Shown: piece by piece, positions 1 through 34,300 of the stretch
How the letters are laid out: each line of letters opens with the position of its first letter
Numbering within the stretch: the first letter of the stretch is position 1
Source: Maylandia zebra
Lineage: Eukaryota; Chordata; Actinopteri; Cichliformes; Cichlidae
DNA: 64,000 bases
Reading direction: 5' to 3'
Assembly: GCF_041146795.1 (NCBI RefSeq)
Contig: NC_135185.1
Location: 28,579,529-28,643,528 of the forward strand
Notes under the pieces: model-generated
Database searches by the model: none
The model's input: only the letters and a program-made list of their open reading frames with translations
What the model was told of the DNA's origin: nothing
Position numbers and translations under genes: made by a program

Positions 1-21595
<21,595 letters not shown>

Positions 21596-22162
21596 CTTCC
21601 CTAAACCTGAAAGACACATGCACAAACAGTTACACTGCTGGAGGATATCAAGACATTTGTATACAAAATAGTTTAAATACTATAGCTTGCTTATAAAAGT
21701 CCTGACCAAACCTAATATGCACTATATCACTAACAAACTGGAAGTTCCCAAACTAAGACACCTGGGATCTTTTTGTGGTTTATAAGGAAGTTTAAGGATT
21801 TTAAAATGAAAACCAAGCAGAATTTATTTAATGGCAATATTAACATATAAAGTTAACGTTAAATAACACAGGATGTGTGCAGTTTTTCCACTCCTTCCAA
21901 CTACAGGTAGACACCTAGGTTTGGGACTCTACATTAGGGTCAATATTGAGGGTTTAAAAAGTGCTGAATATCTTAATAGCACAGTTATGTATCTAAACGA
22001 CATATTCAGATACAAAATCAAGGTCTGGGAAAGCAAAGCGTTCATGGAAACTGTTGCTTTTGGCTAGTTTCTTGATGTGCTTACAGTAAAATATCCCTCC
22101 AGCTGCTCAAATGAAGGTCGGGTGAGAATGCAAATAAAAGTATAAATAGGACTTTAACATAC

Positions 22163-22620
22163 CTTAAATATTCAGTGAATTAAGTCAGCCTCGTATCAGC
22201 CTCTTGACTGAAATGCTTTTAGCTAAAGTCCGTGTCGAGTCCATGAATCAAAAGTGACAGCGGTCGACTTTCCACCGACCTCTAACAGACCAGCACATGC
22301 CTCTCTCCGGGATAAAATAACGGATTCACGGCTGCAATAAAACCGGACACTTCCATAAATCACAATAACAAAGTTTCCAAAGTGTTAGGGAAAAGAAAAC
22401 TCAGGGAAGTCCAGTCCGGTCCGTGTAGTCCGCTTCATCCACAGAGTGACTTTTCCAGGAGCGCGCACACAGCCGAGACTCGCTGTCCGTCCCAGCGCTG
22501 CAGCTGCGGGCCAATCACAGCCTGCAGAGCCCGGCCACGTTTAACTCTTTATCTCTCAAACCAACCTCTTCATTACAGAGCTGTTATCCCACCGCTGTCA
22601 GCTCAGCGCACGGGAAAGAG
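22163..22620 (-). promoter_or_regulatory. fgfrl1: Candidate fgfrl1 5' noncoding exon and promoter
   Basis: Because the start-codon exon opens with an acceptor, at least one upstream exon is required. A strong minus-strand donor, AAG|GTATGTT, lies at 22163/22162. Sequence further upstream is locally richer in CpG, with GAGCGCGCACACAGCCGAG near 22459. No clear TATA box is seen. The transcription start is unknown. Confidence 0.4.
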
Positions 22621-22624
22621 ATAA

Positions 22625-23321
22625 CAGCTGCAAACTGTTAAGAAGGATGCCATGCAAATAATGGGCCTTATATAAGCCATTCTATTGTTCTAATATAATA
22701 TCTGATCAGAAATAAACACAATGAAAACAGTGGAGGGGAACATTTAGATTTTCAGGCTAATGGGCATCCCTGTATGGAGGTCCCCAAGTGCCAAAATGAA
22801 TCCAATAAATACATCATTAAATAATAACGTTAATATGTCATTAATTAATCAAACTAGGCAATAAATAAATGCATCCATAATTATTTTAAGTATAAGTGAT
22901 TTCATTTAAAACACTTAATAAAATATAATGTTTTACTTGTTTCTGATTGTGATTAATTAATGACACGTTTAACCCTCTAGAGTTTAAATCACATGGCCAA
23001 GTTAAGATTATATAGTAGCAAGATGCACTCTCACAGAGTCTCTGTTTCAACTTGTGTCAAAACTGTGACTTTTTAGCTTTCAAATTGTGTTGATAGGCCA
23101 AGTAAGTCCAGAATAAATATTTTACTCTGAATTCTGTTGTCAAAATTCAAAGCAGGATTTTTTTTTTGAGGAAACCCCCAGAGCCTATTTGCAGAAAAAC
23201 GCATCAACTAATCAAAATGTATTTGGTTGCGTAGGAAGAGGGAACAGTTGTGGGAGTGACGGTGGAGAAAAAGTGAGCGATAACAATAGCGAGTTTTCAC
23301 ATCTGAGAGATTTGTGACATT
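22625..23321. other. Intergenic, nothing recognised
   Basis: AT-rich sequence upstream of fgfrl1 with no gene, RNA or repeat I can name. Confidence 0.6.
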
Positions 23322-25260
23322 TAGAATCAGAATCAGAATCAGAATCAGAATGGGGTTTATTGCCAGATGTTGAGGTTTACAACATTAGGAAATTTCTGCG
23401 GTGCTTCAGTGCAAACATAGTGTCATAAATAGCACTTAAATAGACATGAAAAAAAAAAAAAAGTAAGAATAAGAATTAAAAGTGCTATGTAGAAAGATAT
23501 GTGCATGGGATATACATGAGATATATACATGAGAATAAGAATAGAGTGCTACGTAGAAAGATATATACATGAGTGCAGGTGGTGATCAGTGCCAAACATG
23601 AAATGATGCAGTGACACAGCGTAGGGTCATGTGTTAGTGGCGGGGACAGTCATATGGTTATTGTTCATGTGACCAACAGCAGAGGGGAAGAAACTGTTCT
23701 TATGGCGAGAGGTTCTGGTGCGAATGGACCGGAGCCTCCTGCCTGAGGGGAGCAGGTCAAACAGACTGTGTCCAGGGTGAGAAGGGTCAGCTGAGATCCG
23801 AGCTGCACGCCGCAGTGTCCTGGAGGTGCACAAGTCCTGCAGAGATGGGAGTCTGCAGCCAATCACCTTCTCAGCAGAGCGCACAACACGCTGCAGTCTC
23901 TGTTTGTCCCTGATAGTGGCTCCAGCGTACCACACGGAGATGGAGGAGGTGAGGATGGACTCGATGATTGCAGTGTAGAATTGCATCATCGTCCGTGTTG
24001 GCAGGTTGAATTTCTTCAGCTGCCTCAGGAAGTACATCCTCTGCTGGGCTTTCTTGATGACGGAGGTGATGGTGGGCTCCCACTTCAGGTCCTGGGTGAT
24101 GGTGGTACCCAGGAAGCGGAATGAGTCCACAGAGGTGATGGGGGTGTCAGTCAGGATGATGGGGGGGAGTGGGGCTGTGTGCTTCCTGAAGTCCACAATA
24201 ATCTCCACTGTCTTCTGGGCATTCAGCACCAGGTTGTTGTGGCTGCACCAGGACACCAGACGTTCAACCTCCCTCCTGTAGGCAGACTCATCCCCGTCCG
24301 AGATGAGTCCAATAACGGTGGTGTCATCTGCGAACTTGATTAGCTTGACAGACTGGTGGGTGGAGGTGCAGCAGTTGGTGTACAGGGAGAAGAGCAGAGG
24401 AGAAAGAACACAGCCCTGAGGGGAGCCGGTGCTGATGGTCCGGGAGTCCGAGACATTCTTTCCCAGCCTCACATGCTGCTTCCTGTCCGTCAGGAAGTCA
24501 GTGATCCACCGGCAGATGGGATCAGGCACATTCATCTGGGAAAGCTTGCCTCGGAGATGGTCTGGAAGGATGGTGTTGAAGGCAGAACTGAAGTCCACAA
24601 ACAGGATCCTGGCGTAGGTTCCTGGGGAGTCCAGATGCTGCAGGATGAAGTGTAGGGCCATGTTGATGGCGTCGTCTACAGACCTGTTGGCTCTGTATGC
24701 AAACTGCAGGGGGTCCAGGAGGGGGGCCTTGAGATAGGAGAGAACCAGGCGCTCAAATGACTTCATGACCACAGATGTCAGAGCCACGGGTCTGTAGTCA
24801 TTTAGTCCAGTGATCCTAGGTTTCTTGGGGACAGGGATTATGGTAGAGGACTTGAAGCAGGCAGGCACATGACATGCCTGCAGTGAGGAGTTGAAAATGC
24901 CAGAAAACACTGGGGCCAGCTCGTTTGCACAGTGTCTGAGGGTGGCAGGAGACACACCGTCTGGGCCGGGAGCTTTCCGAGCATTCAGACTCCTAAACTG
25001 CTTCCTCACATCTGCTTCATGAATATGAAGAGTTGTGGTCGGAGGAGGTGGTGTGAAATCCTCTTTTGTGTGGGGTGAGGAGGCGGGTGTTGCAGGTGAA
25101 CAGTTTGAAGGTGGTGATGGCTCTATGGAGGGGGGAGAGGTGGGGGAATGAGTGTCCAAAGTGCCTCTATTGTTGGGGTCGTTGGAGGTGTGAAGGCTGC
25201 CTGATGGCTCGTCAAAACGGCAGTAGAAGTCGTTATTTAGCATGTTTGCAGTGTATACTT
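23322..25260 (-). mobile_element. 5'-truncated L2/CR1-group LINE
   Basis: Non-LTR retrotransposon fragment lying between fgfrl1 and zfyve28. Its 3' end is a (GATTCT)n tail at 23350-23322 after a 3' UTR with an internal repeat of about 60 bp. The body is one reverse transcriptase frame. The apurinic endonuclease half is missing, so this is a typical dead-on-arrival 5' truncation. The exact 5' edge is unclear and I did not identify a target-site duplication. Confidence 0.85.
23627..25243 (-). CDS. Reverse transcriptase ORF of an L2-like LINE (truncated)
   Basis: A 538-residue open frame containing a full RT domain: KAPGPDGVSPATLR, NDYRPVALTSVVMKSFERLV, motif A FVDFSSAFNTI, motif B GSPQGCVLSPLLFSLYTN, motif C KFADDTTV with the catalytic Asp pair, and the downstream FLGTTI segment. 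The C-terminus, with HKNSFFPSAV, is typical of L2/Rex1-like elements. Full-length L2-type ORFs start with an endonuclease domain, which is absent. The frame has no stop or shift through RT, so the copy is fairly young, but it cannot be autonomous. L2 and Rex1 cannot be separated reliably by eye. Confidence 0.85.
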   Translation of the reverse strand: MLNNDFYCRFDEPSGSLHTSNDPNNRGTLDTHSPTSPPSIEPSPPSNCSPATPASSPHTKEDFTPPPPTTTLHIHEADVRKQFRSLNARKAPGPDGVSPATLRHCANELAPVFSGIFNSSLQACHVPACFKSSTIIPVPKKPRITGLNDYRPVALTSVVMKSFERLVLSYLKAPLLDPLQFAYRANRSVDDAINMALHFILQHLDSPGTYARILFVDFSSAFNTILPDHLRGKLSQMNVPDPICRWITDFLTDRKQHVRLGKNVSDSRTISTGSPQGCVLSPLLFSLYTNCCTSTHQSVKLIKFADDTTVIGLISDGDESAYRREVERLVSWCSHNNLVLNAQKTVEIIVDFRKHTAPLPPIILTDTPITSVDSFRFLGTTITQDLKWEPTITSVIKKAQQRMYFLRQLKKFNLPTRTMMQFYTAIIESILTSSISVWYAGATIRDKQRLQRVVRSAEKVIGCRLPSLQDLCTSRTLRRAARISADPSHPGHSLFDLLPSGRRLRSIRTRTSRHKNSFFPSAVGHMNNNHMTVPATNT

Positions 25261-25261
25261 C

Positions 25262-26520
25262 AAATCAAAAGCAGCCACAAACAGCCAGTTGATCACAGAA
25301 TATTCATTATAAGTTCATTATTTAACTATTACTTCTTTCCTATTTAAATTAATTAATAACAACTTAAATTATTTAATGATATATTTATTTAACTCATTTT
25401 GGCACTTGAGGCTCTCCATACTCATGTGCACTAACTCAGAGATGTATTACATGAAGACATTGGTTTTAGCTGTTTTACATAATCCAACTTAAGTTATATT
25501 ATAAAAAGATACTTTTAATACCTAAATGAATCAATATATAAATTATATTGTTTGAGTATAATTACACCATGATTTTTTTACTTAGGAGCTACAGCTTTGA
25601 AGTAAGTGTCATCATTAATGTAACGGATACCTGGAAATACTGCCGCAAATGCCCAGATTAAATTACGAGCTTCAAAAGTCAAACTTATAGCTTCATACTG
25701 TAGCACCCTGTGCTGTGAGTAACACCCATTCAGTATCCAGATACAATGGTGCGAAGCCATGAACATGTGCTGCCACCTACTGGCTACAGATCAGCTTCTG
25801 CCATGCTGAAGAATTTCAACTGCAATCACTGCTTCACTCAGTAAGTACTTGGAACTTAGGTGTTTTACTGATGTTTTGGCTCTCATTCAGTATTGACAGT
25901 CATGTTGCTGAGTTATTTGGCCCTCTAAAGGTACCTTTAAAGAGGGATCTCTTAAGGTTTGGTTCTCATTGGATGCGTCATCACCCCTGTTTGGATGAAT
26001 GGGGTGGGGATGTCCAACATTACATCCCTCTGTGCTAGATGACCTGCCAATGGTTGATCAAATCTCAGCAACAACAAACCATAGGCCTGGTGTCGTAATC
26101 CAAACCTACCTGGTAGCTTTCATTCCTCTCCATGTATTCCTTCCCAGGAACAATCAGCTACTTGATCACCTGCTATAGTTAGGAAACTTTAGCTGTGTCC
26201 AATATCTGCTTTTAGAAATCCTATAATTGGGCTGGATGAAACTCTGACAATGTGGTACTCAAACTCCATAAAGAAATTCAGTTAAGGAGGATCATCAGTA
26301 GGCCCACACTGCCCACTCCAGTGCCAGGAATATAAATGGCAAATAGAAGCTAAAATTATTCCAGGCTTTAAATGATCATCTTTACATAATATCAAGACAG
26401 ACACATTTCAGCTCGCAACTGTTCCAGTCATGGGACGGTTAACATAACATACGCCCTGCAGTTTTTCAGTCTCTATCCGTTCCGTGAATAAAGAGAAGAC
26501 TACTTTTAAACAGGAAAAAA
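25262..26520. other. Intergenic between the LINE and the zfyve28 3' end
   Basis: No gene seen. One CTCF-like motif lies near 25770. The rest is unassigned AT-rich sequence. Confidence 0.6.
25771..25784 (-). promoter_or_regulatory. CTCF-like core motif
   Basis: On the minus strand, CCAGTAGGTGGCA matches the CTCF core at every position. It lies between the 5' end of fgfrl1 and the 3' end of zfyve28. Confidence 0.35.
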
Positions 26521-26522
26521 AA

Positions 26523-28259
26523 TCATTTATTTCAATATACATTGCATTTAAAACTATATAACAGTATTTATTCAATATTTTACACAGCTCTCATCATGGA
26601 AATGGACTGAAGTTTTAGAAAATAAGACCAAGCTCTGAAATAATATGATATCCCAACCTTTAATTACTGCATGATTCCATGTTTTTTTTTAAACATAAAG
26701 ATAATTATAGCTTCATACATTATTTTTGTTCTTTATAAAAGAAAAACCACACCTTTCCAAAGTAAGTTCATATGTTTCTTTGATGAAAATAAGATTGATA
26801 CAGCAGTATTTAGTGATTCTTAATATGTAAAGCCTGAGGAACTGCTTTAAGCCAGAGCAGAATGGATAGGATGTGATATTTCGTAACAGGTGCTCAGTGG
26901 TCCATTTTGGCCACTTGAGAGCAATCAAATGTACAAACCAATATACTGTAGCTATGGAAGATACTGTGTATGCTGTCATTGCTGTGGAAGCAGATTTAAG
27001 AGCAGAGAGGAAGTCGAGAGTAAATGACATCAATCTGGGAACAAAAGTAATCTGGTCCTGACCGTCAGTACCACCAGAGGAACGGATGAATATAATTCAG
27101 TGTAAACACATATCAGCAAAACATTGCTCTTCTGAAAGGGCCTGTAGATGCATTTCAAACAGCAGAGGGATGTCTCTTAAATGTGGAGGCCCACTGCAAT
27201 TAGTAGTCACAATATTGCACTATAGCATCATGAGAAAGAGAAACCCAGCGAGTATCAACGGGCCTGTATTCCTGTAGGCCAGCACCTGAAAAGGCCTCTG
27301 GTTCAAAGCAAATTATACACATTGTGGTGCTAATCAGGGCACTGAGTAATGAGAGGTCAACTCTCCACTAGGGGGCCTTCCAGACCTAACAGTGATGACT
27401 AAGAAATCCCTTTTATTCATCTCAGCGTGCAGGAGAGTCCCCGGAGAAAACTCAGTGTGCCGTGCTGCAACAGTAAAAGCAATGGGCACAGCCCATAACC
27501 GTGGAGGGGTGAATGGACAGTCTTGTTGAAATTCAGACTCCATCTTACAAAGTGATACAGAATTAGACATTCACTGCCATTAAAAGCATGAAGGAATCTC
27601 AATATAAAAGTCGTCCATCGTTCACTTTTGCTTGACTGGGACTGGTGGACTGGTAAAGGTTGCTTTTCAGTTCCAGTGCAGAGCAAATGTTTACTGAAGA
27701 CATTTTAGTGTTTTTATTACCAGAATTACCGTTATTTACATGTTGATCACAACTTACATTCTTTTGATTAATCCAAGACTCGTGACAGTTCGGGCACAAA
27801 TATAGGAAGCTCGCTAAAGCATCGGAAATATTTCACAAAGTCCTTTCATTTACACCGGAAGCTAAAAAACGAAAAGGAAAAATAAGAAAGAAGAGGGGGA
27901 AAAAGGAGGCCTGTTTCGATTTTGCTACAGAGGACCGCTGCACAATGCCAGTTTAATATCTGTTATTGCCAGCTTTTCCTCTTTCCTGTTTTTAAAAAAC
28001 ATGTACAGGCATTTGTGCATCATGTGGGTGCAGAGAAACCTGCTGACACACCAGAATCTCTTAGAAATATTAAATCGGAATTCAGTGGCTTTTTGTCTGG
28101 AATTTCTGACGTGTCATCTTTGAATGGCCATGCTTAGCTGGTACAATTACGACCATTAGGGGTTACCCGAGCAGTGCTGCTTTTGCTTTGTACACAGCTT
28201 TCTGTCTGTTGCATATGTCCTTGTTGTGGCAGACTGTGCATTCGCATGGTTTTCTGAGG
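26523..28259 (-). other. zfyve28: zfyve28 3' UTR (extent inferred)
   Basis: No other gene is visible downstream of the stop codon. Minus-strand AATAAA signals occur at 26572-26567 and 26531-26526, and others nearer the stop (about 27.4 and 27.7 kb) could give shorter forms. The 3' end is therefore uncertain. Confidence 0.45.
27365..27378 (+). promoter_or_regulatory. CTCF-like core motif
   Basis: CCACTAGGGGGCCT fits the CTCF core. It lies in the inferred zfyve28 3' UTR and faces away from the site at 25.8 kb. Confidence 0.35.
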
Positions 28260-28391
28260 TCAGATGCCCGCCTTGTCACTGTAGAAGGGCGTGACATGGA
28301 ACATGTAGCAGTGTGTGCAGACCCTGACAGGCTTCACCTGACCGTATCGAGGCAGCGGAGCAGAATGGGAAGAGCAGCGAGAGCAGAAGAT
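28260..28391 (-). CDS. zfyve28: zfyve28 exon 14, FYVE second half and stop
   Basis: Residues 958-1000 and TGA. Carries [18 protein letters not shown] and [10 protein letters not shown] and ends PFYSDKAGI, the usual LST2 C-terminus. Confidence 0.96.
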   Translation of the reverse strand: MFCSRCSSHSAPLPRYGQVKPVRVCTHCYMFHVTPFYSDKAGI

Positions 28392-31300
28392 CTGAAACGA
28401 CACATCATGCAGTGTATCACTTACCATCCACATGATAACGCATGAATTATCAGTTTGATCGAGTTCACGTTAAACCGAACAGATCGTACCTTTCCGCAGC
28501 TTCTACAGTGATGTTTCCTGCGGATAACAGTGAACGGAGCCTTGCAGGCAATGCAGGAGTTGCAGGCTTCATCAGGGACCCAGTCAGGAGGGTCTGCACA
28601 GAGCCAAAAAGAAACAGTAAACACAAAGCAGAGCTGTCACCAGCTTAACGTTTGCTGAGAGAAGGAGAAAGGAACTGGCTGACATTTCAAAAAAAATCTG
28701 TGTGGGTCTGTTTGTGGATTTGCTGACCTTCGAACTGGCCCTCACGGGCCTTGGCTGCCAATTCCGATGAGGAAATGGTCTCCTGACACAGAGCACAGTC
28801 CTCCAGGACTGCGCTGCGCATAACAGGCCCCGCTGAACACCATAAAAGAAGAAATGTGTGTTGTGTGACTGATTGTTATTTAGTTTAACAGCTCAGTTAT
28901 AAACAACAGTGCAAAACTGCTGTTAGCAAAGACCCTATAGTGTTTTCTAAGCTGTTTTCACATATGAACTTAATTAACTGTTAATATGAAACAGTAATGG
29001 GAGGATGAAGTGACTAGATAATGTGACTAACAGCATGCAATTTAAGATTGCACTGCTGTGTCCATTACTGTGCAAGCTGTCGTTTTATTACATTTGTCAT
29101 CAGCTTGTTTTGGGCCAAGCACCTGGTTCTGTTTTGATGTGGTTGTGTATTTTTCTTAGCATATTTTTCCAATATGACACAACCAGAAAAAGCCCCACTA
29201 AAACACTGCGTGTACTAGGGAGCTGGCAGTGTAAAAAGACATGCCTGATGTGCACTTGCACCCCTGTCAGGTGCCATCTAGAAAATTTTGGGGCGACAGT
29301 GCAGGCCTAACAGCTTTATTTAAAGAAAACAGAACTCGAGGAAAATTTAACTCTACAGCCAGAGAGAGAGACTGAGGAGGAGCTTCTTCCCGCAGGCGAT
29401 ACGGTCTCTCAATCACACCACCACACAGTACTGACCCACACATATGGTTCTTACACACACACTGGACTTTCTGGACTTTGGTTTTGCACAACACTGGTCA
29501 CTATATTCTTCATTTCCGGTTAATACTTGTACAGCTGCTGTTATTGTGTATATATTTATTTATATTTAGATTTCTTCATACATTCTTATATAGTTCTATA
29601 TTGTGTATTGTGTATTTTGTTGTACAGTTATTTTATTTTCAACTTTAATTTATATATTTATCTTTATCTTATTCTTCCCAGTTAAATTTACCCTTCATTC
29701 TAATTTGTGTTGTACAGTTATTTCATTTTTAACCTTAATTTATATTTTATTCCTTCCTAGTTAAATTTACCCTTTTTAATTTTTCATATTTATTTCCTAT
29801 CTTATTCATAGCCTTTTCCTTTTTTTGTTCTCTTTAGGTCACGAGCAGTTGTCCAAGCATTTCACTACATATCGTACTGTGTATGACTGTGTACGTGACA
29901 AATAAAATTTGAATTTGAATTTGAATTTGATATTCCTTACAAAGACCCAGCTACCACCATTTTTCGTCAGTTTCCAACCATGCCATAAAGAGCTAAAATG
30001 CTAGTAACATTTGCTATTATTTATTTATGTTGCATCTAACTGAGACTTTTGATGCAAATATCAGGTGTTGCAAATGTGGCAATGAGGATAAAGAGAATAG
30101 CAGTATTTGAACATGCTCTCCAGTGACTACATTTGTGAATTTTTGTTTTTCAAATGGGGGATTAAATCCCATTATAATGGGATTAAACTATTATTATTTA
30201 TTTATTTTTAAACAAGCAGTTTTTCACGATCAGAAATGTGTTCTGTTTTATGTTAAGCAGCTTTTTTTGCTCACTTGGGGGTGCGCACCTATCACTGTTA
30301 ATTTAGAGTTAATTTTTTTCACATGGAGCCTCATTAGGGAAACATCAGGCTCATTAAGTAAGGTGGTAGGTATGGTGTGTTTTTAAAGAGCTTTTCACTG
30401 AAAGCAGCTGCCTTCAGAAAACGATGCTATTCGAGTGAACAATGATCACTCTCTGCACATAATTAATGCAAGCATTCATTTTTACACTGTCACACGATCC
30501 ATAATCCATTGTTTTGATTAAAAGAAAATCATATTGTGGCCACTGGTTAAATCTTTATAAGAAAGTTTAATCTTTTGAGCAATATGACTAAATACTAGTT
30601 ACTACTTCTGCTTAATTCAAAAGGCTGTTTTGACTTCAGTCTTTAGTCTGTTAAAGAGAGAAAGCAAAATATTGTAACACTAAAAATATCTCATAATCAA
30701 AAAACACCTTTCTGACCTTTCTTCTGCTTATCATTGTCTCCTTCCTCACACTTGGTTGCCATGACTTCAAAAAGAGTCTTGAGGATGCTGCGAAGGTCAC
30801 TCGCATAGTTGGTCTGCAGCTGATCAGCAACACCTGCATCACACAAAAACACAGAATGGAGATCAGGCCAAGCGAGAAAAAGAGGTGAGTAGAGAGCGAA
30901 TCAAGAATGAGAGCTTTTATACCTGATATACAGACAAAGAGACGGTGGATGAGGTCGCTGCTGCTGTGGAAACGAGATCTGATCTTGTTTCTGGCTGCTG
31001 CTTTGGCAACTTGTACGGCCAGCTGGATCTCCTGCTGGTCTGGGTCTTCTGATGTCCCTGAGCTGGGAGTCAGACTGCTGACAGGACTGAAGGGAGCGGT
31101 GAGACACAGTGAAGGATCATCAATTAACATCTGTCCCCAAACGTCCATACATCATTTTCACAGTCAGTTTACATCAATAAAAGCAGATTTCCATATTTAA
31201 AGTGGACCAATTATCCTTTTCCTGATTTTCCTCTTATATATGCATACAAATTCACTATGTACGAGACATCCTGAGAGCCAAACGGTTCAGTTTGCTCTTA

Positions 31301-34300
31301 ATGCTCTGCTTCTGTTTTCTTTTTCTATTCTTGAAAACTGCACAATGTAGATGAGAGTGGATACTCATAATATAGTCACTTCTGGTACACAGCTCTGGCT
31401 GTGACAACAGCACCCCTACAAAGCCTCAGTTCAAACCTTCTGTTTGCAAGAGGCAGCCAATCAGAACAAAAGTGGAGTTGCCTTAAAGTGAGAGGAGCTA
31501 AAAAAGCTTGATTTAGACAGTAAATTAACTAATGGTCCAAAATAAAATAAATGAGGACCATCTTAACTTTGCAAAGCTACTCTGGTGGAGTCCAGGAATA
31601 AAATCTTTGAAGCTCCACTTTAATACAAAGTGGAAATAAATGCACAATAACACCATTTACTCTGCCCAAATTAACAAATGCATCATTTTTTTAAAATTAG
31701 CCATTAAAGGTTTCTTTAGTTACTGTGAATGTGAGCAGGAAGTAAGCACAAACATGAGACAGACACACATTTGGATGAATGATTTGTTACCTGGGTGTAT
31801 ATGCACTGCTCGACAGACTACATGTGGTGACCGACACACTCTCACAGTCACTACCTGACACAGAGCTGAGTGGAGAGTTCTGAAAACTAAAAATAACCAA
31901 ATACAGAGATTCATGCATATATATAAAGACTTAAACAAAACAAACGGATATGAATATTAAGAGAAAAGAAAGTGGAAAATTGTGATGAATTAAGGAAAAC
32001 AAAACAAACTGGATATGTGTTAATGGAGCATGGAGGAGTTCGCCACATAAAATATTGTAAAATGAAACTGAAACACACCTGGAGCTTCTCCTGTTGTCCT
32101 CTTTGGTGTACCTCTTCATATCCTTATTTTCTGGATTTTCGTTATCCATCTCCTTGTCCCTCTGTCGGCCGCCACTAGTATGTCTTTTTTCAGTCCTCAG
32201 CTGGTGATTACATGGGGAGGCTCCATTTCTGACACTAGAGCTACAATCCTGAGCCTGGTGTCCCAGCCCAGGAGCCTCTTCGAGTGGCTCTGCAGAGCGG
32301 GAGGAAGGAGGGCTCAAATGGGCCACGTCGTCCTTATTGTTGTGTTCGTGAGGACGAGGAGGGAGCCGACAAGCAGAGGACTGAATGACAGCGCTGGAGG
32401 CAGGCGTCGTACAATGTTTGTCCAATCCCAGAGCGAGCCCTAAACCGAGTCCAGTAGTCTCTGTGGTGATGGCATCCTCGTGGCCATCCTCGCAGCTGCC
32501 ACAGCAGACGCAAGAGTTGAGCAGGCAGTGAGTGGCCACCAGGGGGCCACAGGGCTCAATCTCAGAGGGAGTAGGCCGAGGTAGCAGCAGCTTGTCCACA
32601 GCCAGTTCTGTCAAGCTGGGTGAGTGAGGGTTGAAGATGACTGTAGCAGACAGCTTCATGCCTCCCATACGATGGGCGATGACTTCAGCTGTTTCAGACG
32701 CTGTCCCCTCTAAACCCATGTCCCACCCATTGGTGTAAGGCAGAGGTTCTGAACCAGGGACATTAGTACAAGGGGGACACTTTGCAGTTGGGCAGTGTGT
32801 GTTCAGGTTGCGTGGCTGTGGACAAGGCTGCTCAGATGTTGTCTCAGAAAACCAGCCGTTCCTAACCGAGTCTGGCGTTGGTGCGAGCTTGCGCTGCACA
32901 GGACGAGCAGACTCTTTGGGAGGAGAGGTGACATAACAGCGAGGCTCTCTGGTGATGTGTTCTCCTGCTGCATCCAGGTCCTCCATGAAGAAGACCCTGT
33001 CTTCCTCTGTACAAATGCCCGTCCTTTCTCGGCTCCCCAAGATTCTGCGTGGAGAGACCTCTGTGCTGGAAACCCCACTGGAGCCTGCAGGCTGTCCTCT
33101 GTTGGGATCGTGGGCTGGAGATTGACCCTGGCTGGGAGGCGACAGCAGAGTCGACATCTCGTCTCCCACGCGGTACACCATCATGTTGAGCTGCTCCAGT
33201 TCCTCCTCATCGTACTGCATGGAGCATGCCAGCTCAGCCTCCTCTGCCTCCTCACAGAGTAAACCCTGCTCCTGTTCCTCCTCTCCCCTCACAGTTTCCA
33301 CCTCCTCCCAGCCTTTTTCCACTCCTGCCAACTCTTCCTCCTGACTGGGACAGACAAGCGCAGCCGGTGGCTCCTCTTCTCCCTCACTCCCCCTTTTGGA
33401 GATTTCATTAGCAGGACTGCAGGACGAGTGATTCTCTTGGACTGGAGCTGGTACGCCGTTTGTGGCCAGCGCCTGGCTTGTGGACAACTCCCCTTCTTGA
33501 GAAATGCACAAGTTTCTCTCTAGCGTCATCAACTCCTCCTCAGTCAGGGTCTGGAGCAGGTCTCTGAAAAAAGCAGCACAGGATAGCTGGAGCATAGTGA
33601 TAAACTGTGAAAAAATACATTTGTTGCCATGTTAGATATTCATGGCTTTTACCTTATTTTCTTCAGTAAAGTGCGAAAAGGCCTGAAGAGCTCAGACATA
33701 TCCTCTGATTTTCGGTCTAGGTTGAGAGGTCCCTCTGGATACACAACCAGCCCACTAAAAACATGTTTAAAATTCTGTAAGAGGGTGCAAAGGAATGGAA
33801 AACAAAGAGGGCAGTGAAAGGACAGGCAACACTTACCACACAATGGCCAGTCTGGGAATTGTAAACATCAGTGCAGGTTCATAGTCATCAATCATGTCCT
33901 GTGTGAGATAGCCCAACTTCAGGGCCCTGAAATAAAAAAAAAGTAGTCAAATTAACCGCATCATCTCTGTGTGGTATTTCACAGAAGAGGATTATTTAGC
34001 AGAAAAATGTCTGTCTATAAATTCACCTCTCCACAGTCTCACAGAAGAGCACAATCACCTCCTGCTGTACATAGTATTCTTTGGGAGACTTCACAGGCAC
34101 CATGGCTGACACGTAGCTGCCAGTGGAAGAAAACAGAAAGTGGAACGTAATGACTTTTTGGCACACTTGCAGAAATATCATTAAGTGGACGATAAATCTA
34201 GATTAACCCAGTGCATACCACTGATAATAAAGTCTTGTCTCTATTTTTACCTGAGCTCAAACTCAGCAAAAAGGCTGTCAAAATGTCGCAATGCGTCCTT

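Noticed and set aside
23870..24660. Plus-strand and other-frame ORFs of 70-99 residues
   Set aside because: Shadows of the LINE reverse transcriptase frame.
32795..33262. 155-residue plus-strand open frame
   Set aside because: Antisense shadow of zfyve28 exon 8.
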